A DNA stretch of 64,000 nt from Micromonospora sp. Llam0 (GTDB lineage: Bacteria; Actinomycetota; Actinomycetes; Mycobacteriales; Micromonosporaceae). The stretch spans positions 682,001 to 746,000 of the forward strand of contig NZ_RJJY01000001.1 of NCBI RefSeq assembly GCF_003751085.1. Direction: 5' to 3'. A program made the translations under genes and the position numbers. Every line of letters starts with the position of its first letter. Positions within the stretch are counted from its first letter, which is position 1. A model generated the notes under the pieces. It saw only the letters and a list, made by a program, of their open reading frames with translations, searched no databases and was not told the DNA's origin. Below, piece by piece: positions 8,514-17,664 of the stretch.

Positions 8514-9404
8514 TCAGTAGCGGTCGACCGCCGGACCGGTCGGGGTGTTGTCGTCGAACTCGCCTGCGGTGGACTCCCACGCCTGCGCGTACGAGCCGTC
8601 CTCGTAGATCTTCTCCAGGGTGTCGTTGATGAAGTCGCGGAACGCGTCGTCGCCCTTCTTCACCCCGATGCCGTACGGCTCGTCGGTGAACTTCTCACCG
8701 GCCAGCTTGAAGTCGCCCTCGTTGTCGGCGATGAAGCCGAGCAGGATCACGTTGTCCGTGGTGACCGCGTCGACCTGACCGCCGCGCAGCGCGTCCACGC
8801 ACTTCTCGTAGACGTCGAAGAGCACCAGCTGCTCGCCGGCGTCGGCCAGGTACTCCTGGATGTTCTCCGCCGGGGTCGAACCCTGCGCCGAGCAGACCTT
8901 CTTGTCGCCGGCCTCGAACGATTCCGGTCCGGTGATCGAGTCGTCGTCGGTGCGGACCATGATGTGCTGGCCGGCGACGTAGTACGGGCCGGCGAAGTCG
9001 ATCCGCTCCTTGCGGGCGGGGTTGATGGTGTAGGTGGCCACCACGATGTCCACCCGGTCCTGCTCCAGCAGCTCCTCGCGGACCGCGGACGGCGCCTCGA
9101 CGTACTCGATGTCGTCGGCGGCGATGCCCAGCTCGGCCGCGATCAGCTTGGCGATCTCGACGTCGAAGCCGGCCGGCTCGCCGTCGAGGCCCTGCAGGCC
9201 GAAGCCGGGCTGGTCGAACTTGGTGCCGACGGTCATGGTGCCGGCCTCGCTCAGCTCGGCCATCGTGGTGCCGGCCTCGAAGCTCGGCGTCGCGACGTCG
9301 GGGTTCTCACTGCCGGTGCCGTCCCCGCCGCTGTCGCCGCAGGCCGCCATGGACACCGCCAGCGCGGCCGATGCGGCTACCGCCGCCATGCGTGAGATAC
9401 GCAT
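8514..9404 (-). CDS. gluB: Glutamate-type ABC importer binding lipoprotein GluB, 296 aa
   Basis: Extracytoplasmic solute receptor. The signal peptide ends in a lipobox (ALAVSMAAC, lipidated Cys near residue 22), followed by a Gly/Ser/Asp linker. The bacterial type 3 solute-binding fold has FDQPGFGLQGLDGEPAGFDVEIAKLIAAEL (GLQGLDGEPAGFDVEIAKL is the hallmark), then the RVDIVVATYTINPARK segment typical of glutamate/glutamine binding proteins. It lies between gluA and gluC in the same direction, in the corynebacterial gluABCD order. Confidence 0.92.
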   Translation of the reverse strand: MRISRMAAVAASAALAVSMAACGDSGGDGTGSENPDVATPSFEAGTTMAELSEAGTMTVGTKFDQPGFGLQGLDGEPAGFDVEIAKLIAAELGIAADDIEYVEAPSAVREELLEQDRVDIVVATYTINPARKERIDFAGPYYVAGQHIMVRTDDDSITGPESFEAGDKKVCSAQGSTPAENIQEYLADAGEQLVLFDVYEKCVDALRGGQVDAVTTDNVILLGFIADNEGDFKLAGEKFTDEPYGIGVKKGDDAFRDFINDTLEKIYEDGSYAQAWESTAGEFDDNTPTGPAVDRY

Positions 9405-9505
9405 TGCTCAGTGTTCTCCTTTTGCGATGGGAAGCCCGCCGGGTCGCGGCCAGCTCCACGGTGGATGAAACTCGTCTCCGAGCGGGATGTCAGTGGGTCG
9501 ACATG

Positions 9506-10258
9506 TCAGTGGGTGAGGATCTTCGACAGGAAGTCCTTCGCCCGGTCGCTGCGCGGGTTGCTGAAGAACTCGGTCGGCGGGGCGTCCTCGACCAGCTGCC
9601 CGTCGGCCATGAAGATGACCCGGTTCGCGGCGTGCCGGGCGAAGCCCATCTCATGGGTGACGACGACCATCGTCATCCCCTCGGCGGCCAGCGAGGTCAT
9701 CACGTCCAGCACCTCGCCGACCATCTCCGGGTCGAGCGCGCTGGTCGGCTCGTCGAACAGCATCGCCTTGGGCTGCATCGCCAACGCCCGGGCGATCGCC
9801 GCCCGCTGCTGCTGGCCGCCGGAGAGCTGGGCCGGGAACTTGTCCGCCTGGTTGGCGATGCCGACCCGGTCGAGCAGCTGCAGCGCCCGCTCCCGGACCA
9901 CCGACGCCTTCTCCCGGCGTACCTTCACCGGGCCGAGCGTGACGTTGTCCAGGATCGTCCGGTGCGCGAACAGGTTGAACGACTGGAACACCATGCCGAC
10001 CTCGCTGCGCAGCCGGGCCAGGGCCCGGCCCTCCGCCGGCAGCGGCCGGCCGTCGAACAGGATGGTCCCGGAGCTGATCGGCTCCAGCCGGTTGATCGCG
10101 CGGCACAGAGTGGACTTGCCGGAGCCGGACGGCCCGATCACCACCACCACTTCACCGCGGTCGACCGAGAGGTCGACGTCGTCGAGCACGTGCAGCGGAC
10201 CGAACCACTTGTTGACCCCGCTGAGCACGATCAGCGGCTCACTGGCTGTCACTGTCAT
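9506..10258 (-). CDS. gluA: Glutamate-type ABC importer ATPase GluA, 250 aa
   Basis: ATP-binding subunit powering GluCD. Walker A is GPSGSGKST, the Q-loop lies in [11 protein letters not shown], the signature is LSGGQQQR, Walker B is [12 protein letters not shown] and the switch histidine is in [10 protein letters not shown] start at ATG 10258 (MTVTASEP) because AGGGACGG lies 4-11 bases upstream; a GTG seven codons earlier lacks such a site. It is the first gene of the operon and diverges from the gene at 10423. Confidence 0.92.
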   Translation of the reverse strand: MTVTASEPLIVLSGVNKWFGPLHVLDDVDLSVDRGEVVVVIGPSGSGKSTLCRAINRLEPISSGTILFDGRPLPAEGRALARLRSEVGMVFQSFNLFAHRTILDNVTLGPVKVRREKASVVRERALQLLDRVGIANQADKFPAQLSGGQQQRAAIARALAMQPKAMLFDEPTSALDPEMVGEVLDVMTSLAAEGMTMVVVTHEMGFARHAANRVIFMADGQLVEDAPPTEFFSNPRSDRAKDFLSKILTH

Positions 10259-10422
10259 GCACCGTCCCTGTCCATGCACCGACCTCGTCGTGACGATCGG
10301 TCGAGGTCACCTCACGTCCGTCCCGCCACTTTAGGCGGGGCGATGTGTCGGAAGGCAACTCGAATGGTCACGGAGCGGTAACACACCCCACGCGCCGTCG
10401 GCTGTCCGGGCAACATGATCGT

Positions 10423-10920
10423 ATGGCGATTGCACCGTTCTGCACCACGCTGTGGAACTGGTCCGTCGACGGACCGCTCGCCCCGGGCCAGATCCGAGCC
10501 ACTCTCGCGGCCATCATCGGCCGTCCGGTGGTGACGCTGGGTGGCGTTTCGACGGAGCGGTTCCCGGACGGCGTGGTCCTCTGCGACGTCTGGCGCGGGG
10601 CCGGGGATTTTCCGGTGAACGTCGACTGCTACGCCGCGCCCCTCGACCCTCCCGAGCACCGGGTGCTGGCCGCGTTCGCCCGCCGGACCGGACGTCGCTG
10701 CGTACTCGCCGACGACACGCTCGACGCGACCCGCCACCTGATGGTGTCCCCGGACGGCACGGTCCGCCCGGTGCACCTGGACATCGAACCGACCAGCGTC
10801 GGGGACCGCCGCACCAACCTGCGGCTGTGCAGCCTGACCGACCCCGGCTGCCGGGCCAGGCTGTTCTGCGGCGGCTCGCGGTGGGGTCCCGACTCGGTGG
10901 CCCCGACACTCGCCGCGTGA
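10423..10920 (+). CDS. Conserved hypothetical protein, 165 aa
   Basis: I do not recognise a family. The ATG at 10423 gives [19 protein letters not shown]; the frame is open further upstream but without a ribosome site. The protein is soluble, without signal peptide or membrane segment. It has strongly coding-like third-position GC and three cysteines in the C-terminal third ([19 protein letters not shown]). It sits 37 bp ahead of miaB in the same direction and may share its transcript. It diverges from gluA. Confidence 0.6.
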   Translation: MAIAPFCTTLWNWSVDGPLAPGQIRATLAAIIGRPVVTLGGVSTERFPDGVVLCDVWRGAGDFPVNVDCYAAPLDPPEHRVLAAFARRTGRRCVLADDTLDATRHLMVSPDGTVRPVHLDIEPTSVGDRRTNLRLCSLTDPGCRARLFCGGSRWGPDSVAPTLAA

Positions 10921-10957
10921 TCCCGGTGGCGGTCGGCCGGCTACGCTGTCTGTTGTC

Positions 10958-12457
10958 ATGACTACCAGCGCAGCAGATGCCCGCCACCCGCGTACCTATC
11001 AGGTGCGCACCTACGGCTGCCAGATGAACGTGCACGACTCTGAACGGATCTCCGGCCTGCTGGAATCGGCCGGCTACGTCCGGGCGGGGGAGGCCGACGA
11101 TCCGGACGTCGTCGTCTTCAACACCTGCGCGGTGCGGGAGAACGCCGACAACCGGCTGTACGGCAACCTCGGTCACCTGCGACCGGTCAAGGAGAAGCGG
11201 CCGCAGATGCAGATCGCGGTCGGCGGCTGCCTCGCCCAGAAGGACCGGGGCGAGATCGTCCGCCGGGCCCCCTGGGTTGACGTCGTCTTCGGCACGCACA
11301 ACATCGGCGCGCTGCCGACCCTGCTGGACCGGGCCAGGCACAACTCCGCCGCCGAGGTCGAGATCCTCGAATCACTGGAGGTCTTCCCCTCCACCCTGCC
11401 GACCCGGCGGGAGTCGACCTACGCCGGCTGGGTGTCGATCTCCGTCGGCTGCAACAACACCTGCACCTTCTGCATCGTGCCGTCGCTGCGCGGCCGGGAG
11501 AAGGACCGCCGACCCGGCGACGTCCTCGCCGAGGTGCGGGCCCTGGTCGACGAGGGCGTGCTGGAGGTGACCCTGCTCGGCCAGAACGTCAACTCCTACG
11601 GCGTCGAGTTCGGCGACCGGTTCGCGTTCGGCAAACTGCTGCGCGCCTGCGGCGGGATCGACGGGCTGGAACGGGTCCGGTTCACCAGCCCGCACCCGAA
11701 GGACTTCACCGACGACGTGATCGCCGCGATGGCCGAGACCGACAACGTCTGCCATTCGCTGCACATGCCGTTGCAGTCCGGTTCAGACACCGTGCTGCGG
11801 GCGATGCGCCGCTCCTACCGCGCCGACCGCTACCTCGGCATCATCGACAAGGTACGGACGGCGATGCCCGACGCGGCGATCACCACCGACATCATCGTCG
11901 GCTTCCCCGGTGAGACCGACGCCGACTTCGAACGCACCCTCGACGTGGTACGGGCCGCCCGGTTCTCCTCGGCGTTCACCTTCCAGTACTCGAAACGCCC
12001 CGGCACGCCGGCCGCCGACATGCCCGGCCAGCTGCCGAAACCGGTGGTGCAGGAGCGCTACGACCGGCTGATCGCCTGCCTGGAGGAGATCACCTGGGCG
12101 GAGAACCGTCGGCTGCTCGGCCAGACCGTCGAGGTGCTGGTCGCGGTCGGCGAGGGCCGTAAGGACGGGCGGACCGGGCGGCTGTCCGGCCGGGCCCGGG
12201 ACGGTCGGTTGGTGCACTTCGACGCCGGTCGGCTCGCCGGGCGCGTCCGCCCCGGCGACCTGGTCGAGGTGGTCGTCAGCTACGCGGCACCGCACCACCT
12301 CAACGCCGACGGCGAGCCGGTCGCCCACCGCCGGACCCGGGCCGGTGACGCGTACGAGGCGGGGCAGACGCCGCGTACCGCCGGGGTGCTGCTGGGGTTG
12401 CCGACGGTGGGCGCCCCACCCCCGGCGCCGGTGGCCGCCTCGGCCTGCGACCGCTGA
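10958..12457 (+). CDS. miaB: tRNA-2-methylthio-N6-dimethylallyladenosine synthase MiaB, 499 aa
   Basis: Radical-SAM methylthiotransferase modifying i6A37 of tRNA, acting after MiaA (encoded at 14839). The N-terminal UPF0004 domain has three cluster cysteines in [15 protein letters not shown] and GGCLAQ. The radical-SAM CxxxCxxC is in [12 protein letters not shown]. The substrate motif [19 protein letters not shown] is present. A C-terminal TRAM domain spans about residues 380-450. The last ~40 residues are a Pro/Ala-rich tail. Full length. Confidence 0.97.
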   Translation: MTTSAADARHPRTYQVRTYGCQMNVHDSERISGLLESAGYVRAGEADDPDVVVFNTCAVRENADNRLYGNLGHLRPVKEKRPQMQIAVGGCLAQKDRGEIVRRAPWVDVVFGTHNIGALPTLLDRARHNSAAEVEILESLEVFPSTLPTRRESTYAGWVSISVGCNNTCTFCIVPSLRGREKDRRPGDVLAEVRALVDEGVLEVTLLGQNVNSYGVEFGDRFAFGKLLRACGGIDGLERVRFTSPHPKDFTDDVIAAMAETDNVCHSLHMPLQSGSDTVLRAMRRSYRADRYLGIIDKVRTAMPDAAITTDIIVGFPGETDADFERTLDVVRAARFSSAFTFQYSKRPGTPAADMPGQLPKPVVQERYDRLIACLEEITWAENRRLLGQTVEVLVAVGEGRKDGRTGRLSGRARDGRLVHFDAGRLAGRVRPGDLVEVVVSYAAPHHLNADGEPVAHRRTRAGDAYEAGQTPRTAGVLLGLPTVGAPPPAPVAASACDR

Positions 12458-12534
12458 TCCCCGTCAGCCGGCGCCTGATCCGGGACGCGCCGCCTCCCGG
12501 CCGCGCCACGCGACCGGGGCCCGGTCACCCGCGT

Positions 12535-12571
12535 CCGGTGCCGGGGCGGCGGACGTCCGTCCCGGCACCGG
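12535..12571. terminator. Bidirectional hairpin miaB / DUF349 gene
   Basis: CCGGTGCCGGG (12535-12545) pairs with CCCGGCACCGG (12561-12571), an 11-bp perfect stem with a 15-base loop, between convergent genes. Confidence 0.6.
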
Positions 12572-12575
12572 CCGG

Positions 12576-13784
12576 CTATCCCGCCTTCTCCGCCAGCTCC
12601 AGGAACTGCCGCTTGCCGGCGAGTGCCTTCTCCGCTTCGCGGATCCGCTTGGCGTCACCGGCCGCCCTGGCCCGCTCCAGCCGCTGCTCGGCCTCGGCGA
12701 CCTGCTCGCGCATCTGGGTCAACAGGGGATTGGCCGACGGCTCGGTACGCCGCCAGGCCGAGTCCATCGTCTCGCGTACCCGGTCCTCGACCGCCCGCAG
12801 TCGACGGTCCAGGCCCGACGCCGCCTCGCGCGGCACCCGGCCGATGTCGTGCCACTGGCCCTGCACCTCACGCAGTTTCGCCTGCGCGGTACGCGGATCC
12901 GCGTCGACGTCGAGGGCCTCCAGCTCGGTCAGCAGCGCCTGCTTACGCTCCAGGTTGGCGCGCTGCTCGGCGTCGCGGGCCGAGAAGACCTCGCTGCGGC
13001 GGGTGAAGAAGGTGTCCTGCGCCGAACGGAACCGTTCCCACAGCTTCTGCTCCGCCTCCTTCGAGGCGCGTGGGGCGGCCTTCCACTCGGCCATCAGCTC
13101 CTTGAGCCGGCTCGCGGTGCTGGCCCAGTCGGTCGACTCGGCCAGCGCCTCGGCCTCGGCGACCAGTTCGTTCTTGGCCGACTGGGCCTGCTTGCGCTGC
13201 GCGTCGAGGGTGGCGAAGTGCGCGCCGCGCCGGCGGGTGAACCCGTCCCGGGCGGCCGCGAACCGCTTCCACAGCTCCCCGTCGGTCTTCTTGTCGACGC
13301 CGCGGATCGTCTTCCACTCGTCGAGGATCTCCCGGAACCGGTCGCCGGTGCTCTTCCACCCGGTCGACTCGGCCGCGAGCTGCTCGGCCTCGGCGACCAG
13401 CTCGGTCTTGCGGGCCAGCGCGGCGGTGCGGGCGGCGTCGCGGGCCGCTCTGGCCTGCGCCGCCTTCTCCTCGGCGAGAGTCGCCAGCTTGTCCAGCCGG
13501 TCGGCCAGCGAATCGAGATCGCCGACCACATGGGCCTCGGCCAGTGACCCGCGCAGTCGTCGGATCGTGCTGAGCGAATGCGTCGCGTCGGCGGCACCGG
13601 ACTGCAACCGGGCCTCCGTCAAATCGACCTCGGTCACCAGGTCGGCGAACCGGCGGGCGAAGTGTGCCAGGCCTTCCTCCGGCGCTCCAGCCTGCCAGGA
13701 CCCGACCGCGCGCTCCCCTTCGGCAGTCTTGACGTAGACCGTGCCGTCCGCATCAACCCGTCCGAAGGAAGTCCAGTCGCTCAT
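12576..13784 (-). CDS. DUF349 domain protein, 402 aa
   Basis: The protein is highly charged and mostly helical, with at least three DUF349 repeats. Each repeat carries the W-K...W.RF pattern (e.g. ILDEWKTIRGVDKKTDGELWKRF and LMAEWKAAPRASKEAEQKLWERF, each given here only as a pattern marker: DGELWKRF, EQKLWERF). The N terminus MSDWTSFGRVDADGTVYVKT is a separate beta-rich segment followed by a coiled coil. The protein is cytoplasmic, lacks signal or TM, and its function is not established. It is convergent with miaB and divergent from the LigB-like gene. Confidence 0.85.
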   Translation of the reverse strand: MSDWTSFGRVDADGTVYVKTAEGERAVGSWQAGAPEEGLAHFARRFADLVTEVDLTEARLQSGAADATHSLSTIRRLRGSLAEAHVVGDLDSLADRLDKLATLAEEKAAQARAARDAARTAALARKTELVAEAEQLAAESTGWKSTGDRFREILDEWKTIRGVDKKTDGELWKRFAAARDGFTRRRGAHFATLDAQRKQAQSAKNELVAEAEALAESTDWASTASRLKELMAEWKAAPRASKEAEQKLWERFRSAQDTFFTRRSEVFSARDAEQRANLERKQALLTELEALDVDADPRTAQAKLREVQGQWHDIGRVPREAASGLDRRLRAVEDRVRETMDSAWRRTEPSANPLLTQMREQVAEAEQRLERARAAGDAKRIREAEKALAGKRQFLELAEKAG

Positions 13785-14041
13785 GTGCCCATCCTCGTTC
13801 TCCCGGCGTCGCAGGATCGAGATGTCCCGATGGACGCCGCCACGGCGCAGTTAGGTTGCGGGTAAGTTTCCCCCGCGCATTGTCACAGGTCCAACCCTGC
13901 CGGCGTCGAGCGCCTGTCGCCGACCGTGACCATACGGTGTCCTTGTCGGTGGTTGGCCCACGAGTCGGTGCCAAAGGGGCCAAATTTCGACACTCAAGGT
14001 GATTGGCCGACTGCGTGGCGCGACTGGGGTCACGGGTTACC

Positions 14042-14854
14042 GTGGACGCCGTGCCCCCGCTGCGCGTCGCCTTCTGCCCACACCCGCCGGTGATCGTTCC
14101 CGAACTGGCCGGCGGGGCCGCCGCCGAGCTCGACGAGCTGCGGTACGCCGCCACCGACGCCGTCCGGTCACTGGTCGACTGCTCCGCCGAGCGGATCGTG
14201 GTCATCGGCACCGACGATCCGTCCACCGATCCCGATCCGACAGAGCGGGTCTGGCGGCCACCGTTGTCCGCCAGCTTCCGACCCTGGGGGGCAGCGGTCG
14301 ACGTACCCCTGGGCGCGCCCCTGGATCCGGCGTCCCCAGCCTTCGGCGCCACGTCGACCGGGGCCGGCCGCCTGCCGCTGAGCCTGACCGTCGCGACGTG
14401 GTTGCTCACCCGCGCCGGCGTCGACCCCGCGCGTACGGCGGTCGAGATGGTCGCGGTCCCCGCCGGCACGCCGCCCGGACAGTGCCGACGGCGCGGGCGG
14501 CTGCTCGCCGGCTCCGCCGCAGCGGGCCGCCGGGCCGCCGACCGACCGTGGGCGGCTCTGGTGATGGGGGACGGCTCCGCCTGCCGGGGTCCCGCCTCGC
14601 CCGGCTACCAGGACGACCGGGCGGAACCCTTCGACGACGAGGTGGCCGCCGCCCTGGCCGCGGCCGACCACCGGACCATCGCCCGTCTCGACCCGGCCCT
14701 GACCGGTTCGCTGCGGGTCGCCGGCCGGGCCGCCTGGCAGGTGGCCGCCGGCACCGTTGCGGCCGGCGATGTGATCGACTGGACCGGCCGGCTCACTTAC
14801 TACGCCGCACCGTACGGCGTCGCGTACTTTGTCGCCTCGTGGGACCGGAACTGA
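14042..14854 (+). CDS. Class III extradiol dioxygenase (LigB)-like protein, ~270 aa
   Basis: VPPLRVAFCPHPPVIVPELAGG at the start (marker PHPPVIVPEL) and the ALVMGDGSACRG / PGYQDDRAEPFDDEVAA segments are those of the actinobacterial LigB-fold protein encoded immediately before miaA (the Rv2728c position in M. tuberculosis). GTG 14042 or 14051 is the likely start; an in-frame ATG at 14003 adds non-conserved residues. Catalytic activity on aromatic rings is unproven. It overlaps miaA by 16 bp. Confidence 0.75.
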   Translation: MDAVPPLRVAFCPHPPVIVPELAGGAAAELDELRYAATDAVRSLVDCSAERIVVIGTDDPSTDPDPTERVWRPPLSASFRPWGAAVDVPLGAPLDPASPAFGATSTGAGRLPLSLTVATWLLTRAGVDPARTAVEMVAVPAGTPPGQCRRRGRLLAGSAAAGRRAADRPWAALVMGDGSACRGPASPGYQDDRAEPFDDEVAAALAAADHRTIARLDPALTGSLRVAGRAAWQVAAGTVAAGDVIDWTGRLTYYAAPYGVAYFVASWDRN

Positions 14855-15792
14855 CCAACGGCCGCGGCACCGGGCCGCGCCGACCACCGACGATCCGCCC
14901 GGACCGGGTGGTGGCGGTGATCGGCCCGACCGCGGCCGGCAAGTCCGCGCTGAGCATCGCCCTCGCCGAGCAACTCGGCGCCGAGGTGGTCAACGCCGAC
15001 TCGATGCAGCTGTACCAGGGGCTGGACATCGGCACCGCCAAGCTCACCGTCGACGAACGGGCCGGTGTACCGCACCACCTGCTCGACATCTGGCCGGTCA
15101 CCGCGCCGGCCAGCGTCGCCGAATACCAGCGGCTGGCCCGCGCCGCCATCGACGACATCCTGCGCCGGGGGCGGCTGCCGCTGCTGGTCGGCGGCTCCGG
15201 CCTGTACGTGCGGGCGGTGCTGGAGAAATTCGACTTCCCCGGCACCGACCCGGCGCTGCGCGACCGGCTCGAAGCCGAACTCGCCGAGGCCGGCCCGGCT
15301 CCGCTGCACGCCCGGCTGGCCGCCGCCGACCCGGCGGCCGCCGCCGCGATCCTGCCCGGGAACGGGCGACGGATCGTCCGGGCACTGGAGGTGATCGAGT
15401 TGACCGGGCAACCGTTCACCGCCGCCCTGCCGGAGCCGGTGCCGTACTACGACGCGGTACAACTCGGTGTCGACCTGCCCACCGAGCGGCTCGACGAACG
15501 GATCGCCCGCCGGGTGGACCGGATGTGGGAGCAGGGCCTGGTCGACGAGGTCCGTGCGCTGCTCGGGCAGGGCCTGCGGGACGGCCGTACGGCCAGCCGG
15601 GCGCTCGGCTACCAGCAGGTGCTCCGGATGTTCGACGGTGAGTACGACGACGAACAGGCCCGAGCGGACACGGTACGGGCGACCCGCCGGTTCGTCCGCC
15701 GGCAACGGTCCTGGTTCCGCCGCGACGCCCGGGTGCGCTGGCTCGACGGCGCCGCCCCGGACCTGGTCCGGGCGGCGCACCTCGTGTTTTGA
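14839..15792 (+). CDS. miaA: tRNA dimethylallyltransferase MiaA, 317 aa, C-terminus altered by an IS
   Basis: Transfers dimethylallyl to A37 of tRNAs reading UNN codons, making the substrate of MiaB. The P-loop is GPTAAGKS, with NADSMQLYQGLDIGTAK and the DIWPVTAPASVAEYQ region intact. The GTG start at 14839 overlaps the previous stop. The last residues read AAPDLVRAAH then LVF and a stop that lies inside the inserted element (its first base is 15781). The displaced native end, encoding AALRAPRS, is at 19198-19224 after a second copy of the preceding 34 bp. The catalytic core is complete, so activity is probably retained. Confidence 0.94.
   Translation: MGPELTNGRGTGPRRPPTIRPDRVVAVIGPTAAGKSALSIALAEQLGAEVVNADSMQLYQGLDIGTAKLTVDERAGVPHHLLDIWPVTAPASVAEYQRLARAAIDDILRRGRLPLLVGGSGLYVRAVLEKFDFPGTDPALRDRLEAELAEAGPAPLHARLAAADPAAAAAILPGNGRRIVRALEVIELTGQPFTAALPEPVPYYDAVQLGVDLPTERLDERIARRVDRMWEQGLVDEVRALLGQGLRDGRTASRALGYQQVLRMFDGEYDDEQARADTVRATRRFVRRQRSWFRRDARVRWLDGAAPDLVRAAHLVF
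15747..15780 (+). repeat. 34-bp direct repeat, left copy (target duplication)
   Basis: Positions 15747-15780 are identical over 34 bp to 19164-19197. The left copy is the end of miaA and abuts the left terminal inverted repeat of the mobile element. The right copy continues into the original miaA 3' end. This is best read as an unusually long target-site duplication. Confidence 0.9.
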
Positions 15793-15802
15793 CCGTTCTG
15801 TG

Positions 15803-17600
15803 GACCCTGATGGCTTATTCGGCCGTGTACCCGTCTCCTTCGGTGGGTCAGTAGGGTTGTTGTGGTCATGTCGATGCAACCGAGGCCGTGGCCAGACGTT
15901 CCGGAGCAGACCGCGCGGATGGCGCGGGCGGCGTTCCGGAAAGGGAACCTGGCGACGCGGATCCGTGACGAACTCGGCCAGGTGTACGAGGACGCCCGGT
16001 TCTCGGCGGCGTTCGGGCTCCGGGGACGGCCGGGGATCTCCCCGGCACAGTTGATGACCGCCAGCGTGTTGCAGTTCTCGGAGAACCTGACCGACCGTCA
16101 GGCCGCCGACGCGGTCCGGGACCGAATCACCTGGAAATACGCCCTCGGTCTGGAACTCGACGATCCGGGTTTCGACCCCACCGTCCTGTCGGAGTTCCGG
16201 GACCGGCTGGTCGCCGGTGACCTGACCAGCCTGGCCCTGGACGCCCTGCTGCGACGCCTGGCCGGGCTCGGACTGGTCAAGGCCCGGGGCCGCCAACGCA
16301 CCGATTCCACCCACGTACTCGGCGCGATCCGCGACCTCAACCGCCTCGAACTGGCCGGAGAGACACTACGGGCGGCGTTGGAAGCCCTCGCCGCGGCGGC
16401 ACCGCACTGGCTCACCTCGGTCATCGACGATTCCTGGACCGGCGTCTACGGCACCCGCGTCGACAACCTACGCCTGCCCGAGAGCCAGACCAGACGTGAC
16501 GAGTTGACGGTCCGCTACGGCATCGACGGCTACCACCTGCTCGACGCGGCGCACCACCCGGACGCACCGGAATGGCTGGCACAGATCCCAGCGACACAGA
16601 CGTTACGCCTGATCTGGATCCAGCAGTTCTACCGCGACACCGACGGCGCCGGGCAGGAGGCGCGACGGCGGGAACACGCCCCGGACGGGGACGGTGTCCC
16701 GCCCGGCAGAGACCGCCTCATCTCCCCATACGACCCGGACGCCCGATACAGCGTCAAACGCGACACCGGCTGGGGCGGCTACAAGGTCCACTTCACCGAG
16801 ACCTGCGACCCACCGACCGGCACCACCGGCCGGGAAACCGGACGCGGAGAACACCCGAACCTGATCACGAACGTGGCCACCACCACCGCGACCGTCCCGG
16901 ACTCGGCCATGACCGCCATCATCCACCAGCGACTGGCCGACAAGGCACTGACTCCCGCCGAGCACCTCGTCGACTCCGGATACCCGTCCGCCGAGATCAC
17001 CGCCGCCCGCCGCCCGCCGGCACGGGATCACCCTGACCTCCCCGATGCTGATCGACCCGTCCGCGCAGGCCCGCGCCGGGCGAGGCTACGACAAAGCGGC
17101 GTTCACCTTCGACTTCGACACCCGCCACGGCGTCTGTCCCCAGGGCAACACCAGCACAAGCTGGTCACCCTGCCGACAACGCGACACCGACACCATCGTG
17201 GTGTCCTGGCCGAAGAGCGTCTGCCAGCCCTGCCCCACCCGCCAGGAATGCACCCGAGGCACCCGCCGCCAGATCACCATCCACCCCCGTGACCTACACG
17301 AAGCCCTCACCGCTGCCCGCATCCAGCAGAACACCTCCGAGTGGAAGGCCCGCTACGCCGTCCGCGCCGGAGTCGAGGGCACCATGCGCCAAGCACCCAT
17401 GTCACCGGGATCCGTACCGCCCGTTACCGAGGCCTGCCCAAGACCAGACTCGAACACACCCTCACGGCCACCGCGATCAACATCATCCGCCTCGACAGCT
17501 ACTGGACCGGACACCCCCTCGACCGCACCCGGACAACACACCTCCAACGCCTCGACTTCACCCTCGCCGCCTGACCTACACCGAATAAGCCATCAGGGTC
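15803..17600 (+). mobile_element. IS1182-family-like insertion sequence, 1,798 bp
   Basis: Perfect 20-bp terminal inverted repeats: GACCCTGATGGCTTATTCGG at 15803-15822 and its complement at 17581-17600. The 6-bp direct repeat TCTGTG flanks it on both sides (15797-15802, 17601-17606) as a target-site duplication. It contains one frameshifted transposase gene. Confidence 0.92.
15868..17574 (+). pseudogene. IS1182-like transposase, two frameshifts
   Basis: The N-terminal half is intact: RIRDELGQVYEDARFSAAF, GISPAQLMTASVLQF and KYALGLELDDPGFDPTVLSEF are the typical IS1182 N-domain, followed by the RTDSTHVLGAI Asp motif. Near 17012 the frame shifts by one; the following frame reads GITLTSPMLIDPSAQAR and the zinc-like CQPCPTRQECTRGTRR. 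Near 17390 it shifts again to THVTGIRTARYRGLPKTRLE and ends LDFTLAA. Restored, it would be a full-length transposase. As it stands it is probably inactive unless a trans copy exists. Confidence 0.85.
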
Positions 17601-17664
17601 TCTGTGGGCAGGGTGGTCTGGCGGTGTGGTGTGGGTGTGTTCGTGGTGGTGTGGGTGAGGGCTG

